Source: Aricia agestis (Eukaryota; Arthropoda; Insecta; Lepidoptera; Lycaenidae). Taken from it: a stretch of 64,000 nt of DNA. Below the pieces are notes generated by a model, which had not been told where the DNA came from, did not search any database, and saw only the letters and a list, made by a program, of their open reading frames with translations. The stretch covers positions 14,617,501 through 14,681,500 of the forward strand of contig NC_056420.1 in assembly GCF_905147365.1 (NCBI RefSeq), given 5' to 3'. Shown one piece after another: positions 33,261 through 44,448 of this stretch (position 1 is its first letter; every line of letters starts with the position of its first letter). The position numbers and the translations under genes were made by a program.

Positions 33261-35343
33261 AGCTGACAGATTATATTTGTATTGAGATAAAAGCTCCTTC
33301 AAGAACTTTTGGACCCCAAGAACGGACATAGAATAGTCTTTGTCAAGATTATCAAGATAAAATAATTTTCTAGCAATGTTGGCGCCGCCACATAATATTC
33401 TTATTTTGTTTATAACAATTCTTCGTTGCAAGCCGTAAGAACATTACTTCACTGCTAATTCAATTATAATCCACGTGATTATCATACGCGTTTTGCATCC
33501 ACAAAAACGATGAAACTAGACACTTCATTGACTATTCATAATTTAAATTTTCCGCTTTTACCGCATAATGCAATAATCCCAATTAAAGTTTTTGTTGTGT
33601 CTGTTGTGGACTGTTGTGGTTATGAAAACACGCGAATTAACAATTATTGAGCTAAAAGATGCCGAAAGTGCGCACGCGACGATGTCCGCACGTTGTAAAT
33701 AATGTTTTGTTTGAATTTTAATTATTCACATTTAGCTTAATCTTTATTTTTCACACGAAAACCTAAATAAAAGTAGTGTCAGTGTAAGCGAGAAACCCAT
33801 TATATTACAGAGTTTTTTAACGTCAGTCAAAATCCGAAAATATAGGAAATAATGAAATAACAAAAATGCTACTAGAAGTTGCAAGCTCGATTTTGATAAA
33901 AATTAGGTGCTAAGTTTTTTTGGAAAATCAATATCTGTAGATTAGAATCGACCAATCGACCCATTTTAAAAAGAAAAACACACCATATTTGCACACTTTA
34001 CGCTATATTTTCAGTTTCAAAAAATCAACTGGCGTTGCTGATAAGATACCATCATTACCAACATCATCAAATTTTCATAATCATACATGATCTGGCACTT
34101 AATAAAATGAAGTTTCCGCTCAACATTACCAAGAAACTAACTGTAATTACTCGACTCACTGAGCAAGCCTCTCGAAGACGCAAGCGCTGTGCCAGCACTG
34201 CCATCGCGTCACTCGAGCCAGCGCTAACAAGCCTATTAGTGAGGACTGTTGAACTAAGTAGATAATGTTACAGTTTAACAAGCTGTGCTGTTACGGTGGC
34301 TTTGTCAAAATGCCTTAAATTTGCTCTAGTATTTACATCAAGGCAGCTCAAGTCTTGACGTAAAATAGGTTTACTGGAGCAAGTTTTTTTATATTTCATT
34401 TGCCATCAGGTGCCGCTATTTAGCGTCTATCGTGTTTTTAAACAAATTGAGATTAAAAGATAATCGACTCTATACTTTACTATGGTATTTGCTTTAAATT
34501 CAGGAAATTCTTATACATTTGGCAGCTGCTTTCTATCATGGCGTATCCATGATAGTAATAATATTCCCAAAGATGCAAAAGAATTTCTGTATGTCTATTA
34601 ACTCCGTATTCTTAAGTAAAGATTTTTTTTTAAATTTAATCCCTCGATCGCGGATTCTTGGAAATCTGTTTAAAGACCAATTAACGGCTAAAACTTACAT
34701 GCTGTATTTATAGAAGTAATTAAACATAACAATAAAACATTTTGCACTACCTACATCACTAGTATGAACTCTTATAGAGCCAACCATAATCCGGTGTTTT
34801 ACTCCGATTATAATGTGTTACTTTTAAAGGAAAGCTACATTACTAAGTTATAAAGATCAAAACTACCACAATCCGCATGCAAAGTATTACGTAACATTTC
34901 TGTATTCACTTAGTGCTAGCATTTGACTCCTCTCAGGTCTCAAAGGCGCATTGTTGGAGAGCTAAATTGTTTCAGCGAAATATATTACTGTGAAAAAGCC
35001 TTTTTATTACAATTTGGATCACTGCTCCCTTTGTTTCGACTTTCAAAAGATAATAGCGTTTAAACTAGTCTTAGAGAGTTGGAATTGCAACTTATAATTA
35101 AAATTGTCGAAGAGAATTATTGTGCAAACACAAAGTTTTAATTGCAAATAAATTTAAAACCTAAAGAAAATGTATATTGAATACTTATTTATTTTATACT
35201 TATTTACCTTACTTATTTACTATTGAAAATAATTGTTTCATCATCATTAAGCTGCAGACAAAGTGACCATATAGCATTATATCGCTACATTAGGGTAACA
35301 CAACATGAAGGTGCAATGTGTGAGGTGCAGTAATGCCTTACAA
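33261..35343. other. No gene seen; MITE end fragment
   Basis: Near 34400-34425 CATTTGCCATCAGGTGCCGC matches the terminal repeat of the MITE at 1129-1337, but no partner end was found. Short frames only. Confidence 0.4.
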
Positions 35344-35460
35344 CGAGAAGTTTTTAGGGTTCCGTACCTAAAGGATAAAATTACCCTATTACCAAGAACG
35401 TCCGACTGTCTACAACCAAGCTATATCTCAATAACTGCGATAGCTTGATACTAGACAGCT
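35344..35460. repeat. Partial repeat of the GGGTTCCG family
   Basis: TTTTTAGGGTTCCGTACC followed by AAATTACCCTATTACC and a CAAGCTATATCTCAATAAC block matches one end of the repeat at 21344-21759 in reverse orientation. Confidence 0.5.
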
Positions 35461-35561
35461 GTAGTGGAAATGTAAACATTTCGTGAAGAGATTACGATTC
35501 ATTAGAATTTTCCACACCAAAACGCTGTTGTTGGATATCAGCTATCGCCAAAATATCTTAA

Positions 35562-36019
35562 GGCGAGGATAAACCCCAATTTGTTATTCCGCGACTTCCG
35601 GTTTACCTAGTTCCAATATAATAACGAAGTTTTAAAAAATATGAGATATAAAGCACAATATTTAAAATATCTTAAACCGTAAACATTTTAATAAAACGTA
35701 ATACTTTGGCTGTAATTAATTTACAAACTCACCTCCGATAAAAATCTATTTCATCGAAATATAAGTATTAACCAGGATAATTATACATTTTATTTGAATA
35801 AATTGTTAGTAAATCTTTATTAAAAATTCTTTAACCGAACAATTTTGTTTTTTAATGTTTATTTCCAAAGATATTTAAAAAAAACATGAAAAATAGAGAA
35901 GATCCGCTCGAGTGACTACAGTTTTATGCTAAGCTAAAATGAATCTTATTGCGATGCGTATACGCTTGGTCTTTGGTTGTGTGCAAAGTTATCGTTTTGG
36001 ATTGAGATTAATCCCCGCC
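35562..36019 (-). mobile_element. TTAA-flanked non-autonomous element, copy 1
   Basis: This 458-bp unit is bounded by TTAA at 35558-35561 and 36020-36023. The tips GGCGAGGATAAACCCC and GATTAATCCCCGCC are imperfect inverted repeats. A second copy in opposite orientation lies at 45109-45562 and matches along the whole length with scattered substitutions and a few indels. TTAA flanks are the hallmark of piggyBac-type insertion, but the tips do not begin with the usual CCC, so the superfamily is inferred. Confidence 0.8.
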
Positions 36020-36397
36020 TTAATTTCGTGCTACACTTTTGAAAAGAGATAAAATATAGCTGTCCCTTTTTTATGCAGATGGGTACAGACAACACGAAAA
36101 AAATAAAGGCCCACAGCAGGAGATGTTAAATATTCAGTGACGCGAGACAGCCTGTATTGAGATTAACATTCGCTTGTAGATTTATTACACTCTCTCCTGA
36201 TTTATTCTACCTTCGAGAGGACCTCTATGCCGTCGATATAAGAACCATTTTGCTGTACACTGGGAGATGAAATTACGTACACGAGTATTCCATTATACGC
36301 ATATATTTTGGTCCTTCCTGTGAATTGTTTTGGACCTACAATTTATTGACGCGTCGAATTAGTCTGAACCTGAATAGGTAACGTTTTGTTATATAAT

Positions 36398-36740
36398 AAA
36401 GGGGGCAAATGAACAAACCCGTTGGAAAGCAACTACCGTCGACCATAGACACTCGCAACATTAGAAGAGCTGCAGGCCGTACGCTCTCTTCTTAAAGGTT
36501 TGCAGATCGTATTGGTCTAGAAATACTGCTGGTGACAGTTCGTTCCAGAGTTTTACAGTGCATATTTTTCGCGTGGGGCGATGGCGAATATTTTCAGGAG
36601 GTATGATTCCGAACAATTCCTCATAGCACTCCCCGTCATACAACCGATAGAGGATGCAGAGTGAAGCCACATCTTGGCGTAATTCCAAGGGGTCCAACGT
36701 GAAAGAACTGTAGACATTAGGCAAGTAAAGTAAATTATAA
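36398..36740 (-). pseudogene. LINE ORF2 C-terminal relic and 3' end
   Basis: The minus strand encodes LELRQDVASLCILYRLYDGE, CYEELFGIIPPENIRHR, then a jump to KLWNELSPAVF and DQYDLQTFKKRAY. This is the familiar C-terminus of a lepidopteran Jockey-type reverse transcriptase; compared with what I recall of the family, a stretch before the final WNELP block seems to be missing. Downstream (36398-36480) the non-coding end matches the 3' domain of the SINE-like family at 16751, 26263 and 44142, which identifies that family's likely LINE partner. Confidence 0.75.
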
Positions 36741-36856
36741 AGCGAAGATTAGGATTGTTCAGTTCGCACCTTGTCGCGTGGTAATAGTTTATTAGTAGTC
36801 CTTTTATATTTCTATCTCACGGTGAAAGTCTCCTATTGATATTTTGTTAATACAGC

Positions 36857-39635
36857 TTTTTTTTTTTTTTTTTTTTTTTTTAGGAGGGGAAATGCATTAC
36901 GCATCCCCCGCCCCCTCGGGGGAAGGGGCAGGGGTATGTCGGACTCCCTCCGGATCACCGAAGGTTTACCGACTAAAACCCCCCCATGCCCTCATCAACG
37001 CCACACGCGAAGGAGCGGGATCGTTGTCGCACCGCGTCCTCCGCAGCGCTTGCCGCTTCCGGCACCACATAATTGCAGTGGCCTATGCCACCGCCTGCCT
37101 TCACCGAGAGGCTCCCCGGGCATCAGAGGAGCCTTTCTCCTCGGGGCCTATGTTGTGGGCGGTGATCCCCCGATCAGCCGCCCACAGGCCTAGGCTTCCA
37201 CCTCCATGGCGGGGGCGTTCTGACTCGCCCCTGCCTCATCGGCTCCAGGCCGCTTACGCAGCCGAGCCTTAGAGGGAGCCTTCCTCTTCCTCCTCGCGCC
37301 GGAGGGCAGCTTTTTCGCCGCTGTTATGCAGCCGCTACCTCCCAGCACGTGGGCGCTCTCCTTCCCGAGCTCTGCGCAGAAGAAGCAGCTTGGCTTCTCC
37401 TCCGCGCAGTCGGCGGCCTTGTGCCCCGGCTTCCCGCAACGGAAGCAATCTCCGCTACGGTCCACCAGGGACTGGCAACTCGATGCCAGGTGGCCGGTGT
37501 CTAAGCATCGGTAGCACCGCATTGGCCTCGCGGCCAGCAGCACCACCTTTGCCATGACCCAGCCTACCTGCAGCCGCCCAGAAGTTGCTAGCTTCTTGGC
37601 AGCCGCCGTGGGGACGTGAAGCCACAAGCTCCGCGCGCCCCTAGGGCCCACCGTCATTCTGCCCGACCTGATGTCGGTGTCCGGGCAACCGCCTTCTTTT
37701 GCCGCCGCCTTGGTGACATCGGCGGCGGTCGCTGCGTCGTCCAATCCTGAAACGAGCAGATCCACCCTTTGGACAGGGCGAGCGATCCTCACTGCGTCCC
37801 TGTCCAGAACCTCCCTCAACTTGTTCGCGAGGGCATCCGCTTTCAGCTGGGCGTCCTCCCCGGACACTTCAAGTATCCGGGCGCCCGTCCTCGCTAGCCG
37901 GAATCGAACCTTGTTGCTTCTCTGGCAGATTCCTACCGCCTCAAGGTCGATCCGGCTCGTCGCCTCCTTGAGTATGGAAGCGTACGTCACGCTCTGGTTC
38001 ACCCCCTTCTCCAGCGTGAGAGTAATGGCGGCGGACCTTCGCGGACGCAGCTTCCCCTTCTTTTTTCTCTTAGGGGCTGCCTTTTTGGCAGCTCCCTTTC
38101 CTTTCTTCTCTTTTCTCCCCCGCGGTTCCACAGTGGACCACGAGGGGTCAGTCGCAGATGGGGCGGATGTTCGTGCCCTCGTCTGTTCAGCCTCACGTGC
38201 GGCCAGCGACTTCTTCTTCCTCCTTTTCTTCCCTCCTTCCTTGGGCGGCACGCTGGTGGCGGGTGCCTGTGATGGCCCTGCCGCTTGCGTTGCCGTCTTT
38301 TTCTTCTTTTTAACCGGTAGCTTGCTTGCAGCTACCAGTGGTCCTCTTTCAACCGGCGCCTCCACCGCTGCATCTGAAGCAAGCGGCGGCCTCCGCCTCG
38401 GCTCTGGTAGGAGACGATCCTCCAGGCCGGCGAGTCGCGCATTCAGCATGTTGCCGAAGGTCTCAATGTTGGAGCGTGAGACCTCCGACAACAGCTTCTG
38501 CATCTCGTCCGTGGCGGGCTTGGAAACCTGTCGCCGCAGCTCCTCTAGCTCCCGGCGCATGTTGCCGATTTGCTGTTGGAGCTGCTGGTTCTGCGCTTCC
38601 AGAGCCCGTATCTCCTCATTTTGGCAGCGGCCCCTCATGTCGGCGACGGCCTCCTTTATGTTGGCGACCGCCTCCTTGAGGTACCGCTGAAAAGTCCCCT
38701 TAAGGTTGGAGGATTTGCTGGCGACCATGGAAATGGTCTCCAGCGACTTCTCCACGCTTGCGCTCAGCGCCGCGCTCGTCCTCGCTGCATCCTCTGCAGC
38801 CGGTATGGGGCTTTTGCGAAGGGAAGCTCGCGCCTCCCTCGCTGCCCGAGCCGTCTCGGCGACTTGCTCCTCAGCAAGCAGCCGGAGGCTCTCCGCCTTC
38901 TCTCTGTTGTAGTCGGCCTTGGCTTTTGCCATGCCGACGTACTGGCCGGTCGTAGGGGGCCGGCCTCGTCCTCGTTTGGGTGGTACCGGCGCCGTCACCT
39001 TACTGGTAGACGGCACCAACTCGTCGTCATCTGGTAACCTCCTCTTCAGAGGTGTCGAACGTCCAGAGGTTGCGGGCAGCTCCCCGGAGTCCAGCGACAT
39101 ATTGCTGCCGGACGCCGAGTAGGAGACCTCGCTGTCACAGTCGGTGGAGCGGTCGCGAACCGGACGGCCAAGTAAGCAATCCAGTCGGCGCAACGCATCG
39201 GACACAAAGACGTCTGAGTCCTCGTCAGTTATGGGCTCCCTGGCCGGTGCGGTAAGGTGCACCGGCTTGGGATCCGCGCGCTTCTTATCGCGCGCCTTTT
39301 TCTTCTTCCCCTCCTTCTCCTCCTCCCTCCTCGCAGAAAGTGGCCCCTCCGTATACACGGACCGCCCGTCACCCGAAGGTGACGTATGGGATTCCCCGGC
39401 CCCGTCGGGACCGAGACCCACCCGGAGAATATTTTCTTTTCTGCGCTTGTCCATACTTCAAACACCGACACCCCGGGTCGCGGGCTCTCTCTCGGCAGTG
39501 AGCTCTGCCATACACGCACACAATCACACACGCATACCGGCGTTCAGCCACCCCTCCCGTGTCACCGTGAAAACGCTCACGATGGCACGGGGGAGGTGCC
39601 CAGGGACACGACGTGGACGGACCGGTATCGCCCCC
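36857..39635 (-). mobile_element. ORF1-only LINE (HAL1-like) with 13-bp duplication
   Basis: The direct repeat TTGTTAATACAGC at 36844-36856 and 39636-39648 exactly brackets the element. On the minus strand it starts GGGGGCGATACCGG. It has a 5' region of about 181 bp, one 754-codon gag-like ORF, a 3' region of about 300 bp and a poly-A tail of about 26 bases (T run at 36857-36882). No reverse transcriptase or endonuclease sequence is present. The 3' region contains GGGGGGTTTTAGTCGGTA and GGGAGTCCGACA, as in R1-group LINEs. A transcript lacking ORF2 appears to have been mobilised in trans. Confidence 0.92.
37190..39454 (-). CDS. Gag-like LINE ORF1 with CCHC zinc knuckles
   Basis: The 754-residue basic protein would bind element RNA and form the ribonucleoprotein. 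An AT-hook-like PPKRGRGRPP lies in the first quarter. A coiled coil follows at about residues 285-345 (EEIRALEAQNQQLQQQIGNM). Lys-rich blocks such as KKKKKTATQ and APKRKKKGKLRPRR follow. Near residues 647-709 are three zinc knuckles: CYRCLDTGHLASSC, CFRCGKPGHKAADC and a variant starting CFFC. The architecture matches ORF1 of R1-group LINEs such as R1, TRAS and SART types. The frame is fully open with an ATG and TAG stop. No overlapping or downstream ORF2 exists. GC content is far above the flanking DNA. Confidence 0.92.
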   Translation of the reverse strand: MDKRRKENILRVGLGPDGAGESHTSPSGDGRSVYTEGPLSARREEEKEGKKKKARDKKRADPKPVHLTAPAREPITDEDSDVFVSDALRRLDCLLGRPVRDRSTDCDSEVSYSASGSNMSLDSGELPATSGRSTPLKRRLPDDDELVPSTSKVTAPVPPKRGRGRPPTTGQYVGMAKAKADYNREKAESLRLLAEEQVAETARAAREARASLRKSPIPAAEDAARTSAALSASVEKSLETISMVASKSSNLKGTFQRYLKEAVANIKEAVADMRGRCQNEEIRALEAQNQQLQQQIGNMRRELEELRRQVSKPATDEMQKLLSEVSRSNIETFGNMLNARLAGLEDRLLPEPRRRPPLASDAAVEAPVERGPLVAASKLPVKKKKKTATQAAGPSQAPATSVPPKEGGKKRRKKKSLAAREAEQTRARTSAPSATDPSWSTVEPRGRKEKKGKGAAKKAAPKRKKKGKLRPRRSAAITLTLEKGVNQSVTYASILKEATSRIDLEAVGICQRSNKVRFRLARTGARILEVSGEDAQLKADALANKLREVLDRDAVRIARPVQRVDLLVSGLDDAATAADVTKAAAKEGGCPDTDIRSGRMTVGPRGARSLWLHVPTAAAKKLATSGRLQVGWVMAKVVLLAARPMRCYRCLDTGHLASSCQSLVDRSGDCFRCGKPGHKAADCAEEKPSCFFCAELGKESAHVLGGSGCITAAKKLPSGARRKRKAPSKARLRKRPGADEAGASQNAPAMEVEA

Positions 39636-39822
39636 TTGTTAATACAGCCTACGAAGTGAAATTCGAGTTTTGAGAATATGTCCCGTGAGCTCATATGAAC
39701 ATCAATATCGAATCAAGTTTGAATCGTCACGTCCGCGTCTGTTTCAACTTTAATTATTCAGAATTATTCATCCAATTAAGCTCAGTGTGCCGCTAATTAT
39801 GCCATTGTCAGCTGTCGTCGTG

Positions 39823-39896
39823 TCAGTGTGACGCGGAGTCAGTGTGACGTGGAGTCAGTGTGACGCGGTTTCAGTGTGACGCAGCGTCACTGTGAC
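39823..39896. repeat. Minisatellite, 16-bp unit
   Basis: About 4.6 tandem copies of TCAGTGTGACGCGGAG with a few substitutions. It lies about 190 bp past the right duplication of the ORF1-only LINE. Confidence 0.85.
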
Positions 39897-40632
39897 ACCT
39901 GTGACGCAGTGACGAGGAAATGGGTCACTTGGCGACAGCCTGCCAGGTCAAGGGTCTGCAATACAGTTTTGTTGAAATTAATGCTTCATTGTTGAGATGT
40001 GAACCTTCAGGAACTTTTGTTGGTAAACGGTGGTTTTTAGGTTTTCATTTTCGAAGGGCAAAAGGGCACCCTATTACTTAGTACCTTTACGTACACTGTT
40101 TGTCTATCTAGTGAAGTAATATTAGGCAAATATACTCATATTGATTACAAGTTATCAGCAACTTTATTACGAGTATACCCAAAAATGATTTGTCGCGCGC
40201 GAGTAACTTTTTAAAGTGATAACTATTTCTTTACAGACAAACAGACCGGCACACTTTTGAATATTATTACATATCGATAGGCCAACAAAATCCAGACAAA
40301 AAAACTGGTTTGGTTGCTTGATTAATTATTATTTATTATTATTACTCGTATTGTGTGACTGTAGGTAATAATTATAATGTTATACATTTTATTACACAAA
40401 ACCTATTTACTAGGCTGCATATAATGCGCGTCTATTGAGCCGTTATATTACGGAGTTAAATCGTGGGTTACGGGTATAATGACGCGCCCCGACCGCAATT
40501 TCCGGACTCTTCCGGGAAAATGAAGCTTTGTATGAGAAAATGTTACGTACAGGATTTCTTGAGTTAAGTTGCAGCTTTGTGATGCGTATTGTTGCACACA
40601 ATTTAGTATGCAATCAACCTTTACTTTAATGG

Positions 40633-40664
40633 AGATATTTTACTAGATACCTAGTAAAATATCT
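40633..40664. repeat. Perfect 14-bp hairpin, 4-base loop
   Basis: AGATATTTTACTAG pairs with CTAGTAAAATATCT across ATAC. It lies 350 bp upstream of the first futsch exon seen here, but no regulatory role is shown. Confidence 0.75.
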
Positions 40665-40709
40665 AGATACGTAGCTTTTTAAGGAAAATTGGCAGATATT
40701 ATGCCTTTA

Positions 40710-40855
40710 GTCCACTGACACTGCGAACTGCAAATTATCTGCGAAACCAATGTGAAGCTGTAATAGAGCGAGATACAATATAACGCATTGTCGTGTGGCG
40801 GATGAGACAGTATAATCGGTTCGCCGCTGTTTCGCAGTTCGCACCGTCGGTGGAC
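40710..40855. mobile_element. TA-flanked MITE upstream of a futsch exon
   Basis: The ends are imperfect inverted repeats of about 24 bp (GTCCACTGACACTGCGAACT against the complement of AGTTCGCACCGTCGGTGGAC). TA flanks each side. A GTTTCGCAG-type motif occurs next to both ends. 146 bp, non-coding. Confidence 0.75.
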
Positions 40856-41010
40856 TATGGGCGTTACACATTATTGGTATTTAAAAGTTGAATTAAAGTT
40901 TTTAAGTAAAAATGAACAATTTCCTTCAAATAATTTCCCTGGATCTAAGACACCAAGTAAATGCAGTGTAAATGAACATGCCTACATTAATACTTGTTAT
41001 ATTGTTTCAG

Positions 41011-41109
41011 GACTGCTATCATGGGACTCTGGACAGCACCAGGTGGACTTGGAGAAGGAACTGGCCACCCTCACGGCGCAGGCACCCGAGGGGGAGGAGG
41101 CCAGATATG
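41011..41109 (+). CDS. futsch: futsch/MAP1 internal exon 1 of 4 in this window
   Basis: The 99-bp exon lies between TTATATTGTTTCAG and donor GTACGT. One split-codon base comes from an upstream exon (phase 1), and it ends one base into a codon (phase 1). It encodes (G)LLSWDSGQHQVDLEKELATL and then TAQAPEGEEARY. This aligns with the MAP1 N-terminal block whose vertebrate form reads G-x-RSWD followed by a D-x-EL stretch, and it joins in frame to the exon at 48075. MAP1 proteins bind and stabilise microtubules; futsch acts in axon and synapse growth. The GC-rich exon contrasts with AT-rich flanks. The preceding exon was not found in the window. A LINE tail begins 27 bp past the donor. Confidence 0.82.
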
Positions 41110-41135
41110 GTACGTACCACTTTTGGACTATAGCC

Positions 41136-41307
41136 TTTTTTTACATGGGGAAATGCTTTGTGCATTCCCGGCGGATTGGGGACATCGGCCGGGATATGTG
41201 GGACTCTCCGAGGATCTACCCACCAAAACCCCATGGTGCTCCCTGCCTAGGCATATAGTTCCGGGCACGATCAACCCACCGTAACTCTACCGTCTCTACC
41301 GTTACAA
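41136..41307 (-). mobile_element. R1-group LINE 3' end, 5'-truncated, next to splice donor
   Basis: A T run (41136-41142) begins the element on the + strand, so the minus strand ends in poly-A. TATAGCC at 41129-41135 and 41308-41314 is a 7-bp duplication. The body reads GGTGGGTAGATCC..., GAGAGTCCCACATATCCC and GCACAAAGCATTTCCCC on the minus strand, typical of R1-group 3' regions and related to the 3' region of the ORF1-only element at 36857. Length 172 bp. Confidence 0.85.
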
Positions 41308-41314
41308 TATAGCC

Positions 41315-44141
41315 TACACTTTAAGGTTTGCGCTCTCTTATCATTTTGAGCGTAGCCAAACAAGTTAGAATCAACTCATTTAATTTAATATAATGCAATA
41401 ATAGTTCGCAGTAAGTAGGCAGTAACTTTGCATCGTATTTTCATTTTTTTGTGCGTGTTAACTATAATATTAACCTGTTAATATTAGTTAAAATATAATA
41501 AAATTATATTAAGTGACTAATTAACAAGCAAATATTACAAAAAAGGTTTGAATTTTTGAAACTAAAACCTACATTTTAGGCGAAACTCGAGACGCGTCGA
41601 GTAGAGAATTTTCACTTTTTAAAAGAGAATATAAAATGTGCTAGAATTTAATTTCAGAGATATTAAAATGTAACCACTTCAACATTTCGCTCCAGAGAAT
41701 TTTTCTTTCTGAGACGCTCCTAATTAAAAGCGGTCCAATTTTTAAAAAGATTTATTAATCACTGTAAGTTTAATAGAACAAATATTATTATTGATGGTTG
41801 AGGTTGGACATTGAATTAGTATTTATTTGTTGCGCGGGAACATTTTTTGCGGTAAAAACTACCTATCTATCACAAAAGTGATAAAAACTTGGCAACTTTG
41901 CATCATTTCGTGCTAACTGCTATCATAGCTCACAGTGTCAAACGGCTCTGTACTGATGATGGTACAAAAATGTATCAAAGGAATATTCTCTGGTGTCGGC
42001 ATTTTTTGCGAGACGACACCGACAGTCGACAGGCGACACTCGCGCTCAACAGCCTTCAGCTCTTTGAGACGTTTGCGACTGACATTTTTCGTAATTTGAG
42101 ACTTGAAATAATTTTCATAAATGTTTTATAATGTTAATGAGCATCATTGTTACGGAGTTTCAAGGCAGGCAACCTTAATTTATTTCCATTCAATTGAGAA
42201 TAATATTGTCTTCTATACTTGCTGTATATTTTAATTATTAAATGTCTTATTAGTTTCATACAATTTTTTATCATACAAAGGTGAATAAATTGCAATGACT
42301 TATAAACAAGCAAGCACATGTCAAAATCTTTATTAATATATTATTATTAATGTTAATTGTGTAATAAAATCTCTGTACGAGCGGCCGAAAAGCGGAGAGC
42401 CGAAAATCATTACTGCAAACACAAAATATGATGTTCCCTCCCTGTCATTGTCGATAGGTACATGTCTCCATACAACTTCAATCCTTTACCTCCATTCGGT
42501 TAACCCCCGAGCGCAGTGGGCCGCGAGAGATAGGCCGCTATTGTGAATTCACGGCCGTGGCCCAAATACTTCAAGGCCGAAACCCATCAATATTTATCGT
42601 CTCCTTTATGTCCTTTGTTTTAAAAGTGAAACGAGCTGCTAACACAAATCATCTGGAACACATTTTCGCATCATTTAATACTTAAATAACCCGCAAACAA
42701 TCTTTAGATAACGTAAGTAATAAAATTATTTTTTAAGTCAGATTTTTGATTAAAATTTATTTGATTATAGTGCAATTTAAAAATATATTATATTATAAAA
42801 GTATATTAATTAAAATGGTAGTTTGTTACTGCAACATCCATCAAAGCCAGCCGAGTTTTGGAATTGAGTTTTCAGAATTTTCATCAGCATTATACCTGTG
42901 ATTATACTATAAGAATATACGTCTGATAATGTCTATTCTTTGTTTGCTGTTTGTTTCTTTATTTAACTTTTCTAGTGTATTTTATGTCTGTGAAAACTTG
43001 TAATTGGCCTTCCGGGGTTATTTTAAAACTACTTGTTAATCTAGCTGTAAGTTTTCCTAAATAAATAAAATAAAATATTGGTTCTCTTATATGGTTGGCA
43101 TATGCATTATGACACATATTATAAAATAACATTTTTATAATCATTCACCAGATATCGCTTTACAACAATCACAAATCAACACACACACACACTCCAAACA
43201 AGGGCCTACGACAATGTCAATATCAGGGTTAACATTACGAGGAAAATTATAGCTTTATTATCGTTCACGGTCTCTTATGGTCCCGATAAATTTACGGTAA
43301 CTCCACTTTATTACTTAGGAATAAAGGTCAAAGTGGTACACCAGATTGGCGATGGATAGTCATTGAAAAACATAACTCTGAAAGAAACATTATCTTAATG
43401 TGTCAATCAAATAATAATAATCAAAATGTGATCTACTCACATATTATTTACTAGAAAACGCCCGCAACTCCAACAACATACAAGCGTACATTTATCCGGG
43501 ATAAATATTATCCTATGTCCTTTTCCGGGACTCCAAACTATCTTCATACAACATCAAAATCGGTTAGCATGAAAAGGTAACAGGCAGATAGACAGCCAGA
43601 CAGAAATACTTTCGCATTTCAAATATTAGTATGGATAAGTTTAAGTATCAAAACTATTATCAACATTAATTAAAAACCTTGGTTGACAATGCGAATAATT
43701 AGGCCTATTGTACTGAAGTAGCCCTAAAGCTAATTTTAGCGAATAAGCCCTTCAGACGAACAATAAGACCACAGTTTAATATTACAGCCCTTACCGAGCT
43801 GAAGTTGTTAGAACAATGCGAGCCATTCCGAGACCCGCGCCTCTATTCACTCTTATACAAATGTTTTATGCCGCGGCATACAATTGAAATAATGTTTGTA
43901 ATTTAACTACAGTGGAGGATACTGTTTATACTAAATGCAGTAACATGTTTGTATACCTACCGTTATGACTAGCTTTTCGCTATTGAGATTTTTGGTTTTG
44001 GACTAGTTTTGGAGATAGATAGAGCACTTTGAACCTCGGGCCATAACAATATTTCTCATTTAATTAGAATATAATATTATTTAGTTGCTGACAAAAAATA
44101 CTTTTTAGAAGTTGTCTCGCAAACTTCCTGATAGATGTACC
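41315..44141. other. futsch intron, first part: no other gene
   Basis: Most of the 6,965-bp intron between the exons at 41011 and 48075. No further coding block was seen. Low-complexity CA repeats occur at about 43178-43192. A family B repeat on the minus strand lies at 43443-43640. Confidence 0.5.
43443..43640 (-). repeat. Dispersed repeat, family B
   Basis: The minus strand reads CCATACTAATATTTGAAA, CTGTCTGGCTGTCTATC, GGAGTCCCGGAAAAGGACA and ends near GTTGCGGGCGTTTTCTAGTA, preserving the CTAGT terminus. Confidence 0.6.
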
Positions 44142-44448
44142 TTTTTTTATGTCATAAGGGGGCAAACGAGCAAACGGGTCACCTGATGGAAAGCAACTTC
44201 CGTCGCCCATGGACACTCGCAGCATCAGAAGAGCTGCATGTGCGTTGTCGGCCTTTTAAGAGGGAATATGGTAATAGGGGAGGGTAGGGATGGGAAGGGA
44301 AGGGAATAGGGGAGGGTAGGAAAGGGAATAGGGTAGGGGATTGGGCCCCCGGTAAACTCACTCACTTGGCGAAACAAGTTCTGTGAGAACGTGGTATTTC
44401 TCCGGTCGAGCCGGCCCATTCGTGCCAAAGCATGGCTCTTTCACGTAT
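44142..44448 (-). mobile_element. SINE-like retroposon with LINE-type 3' end, copy 3
   Basis: Same family as 16751-17109. It has lost about 28 bp including the CAGCGCTTGCGCTG palindrome present in the other two copies, and its minisatellite arrangement differs again. Located in the futsch intron, antisense to the gene. Confidence 0.7.

Noticed and set aside
37671..38690. 339-codon frame on the + strand opposite the LINE ORF1
   Set aside because: It is the antisense shadow of the GC-rich gag-like ORF; composition follows from the other strand.
40857..41258. 133-codon frame across the futsch exon
   Set aside because: It reads through the flanking introns; only 41011-41109 has homology and proper splice sites.
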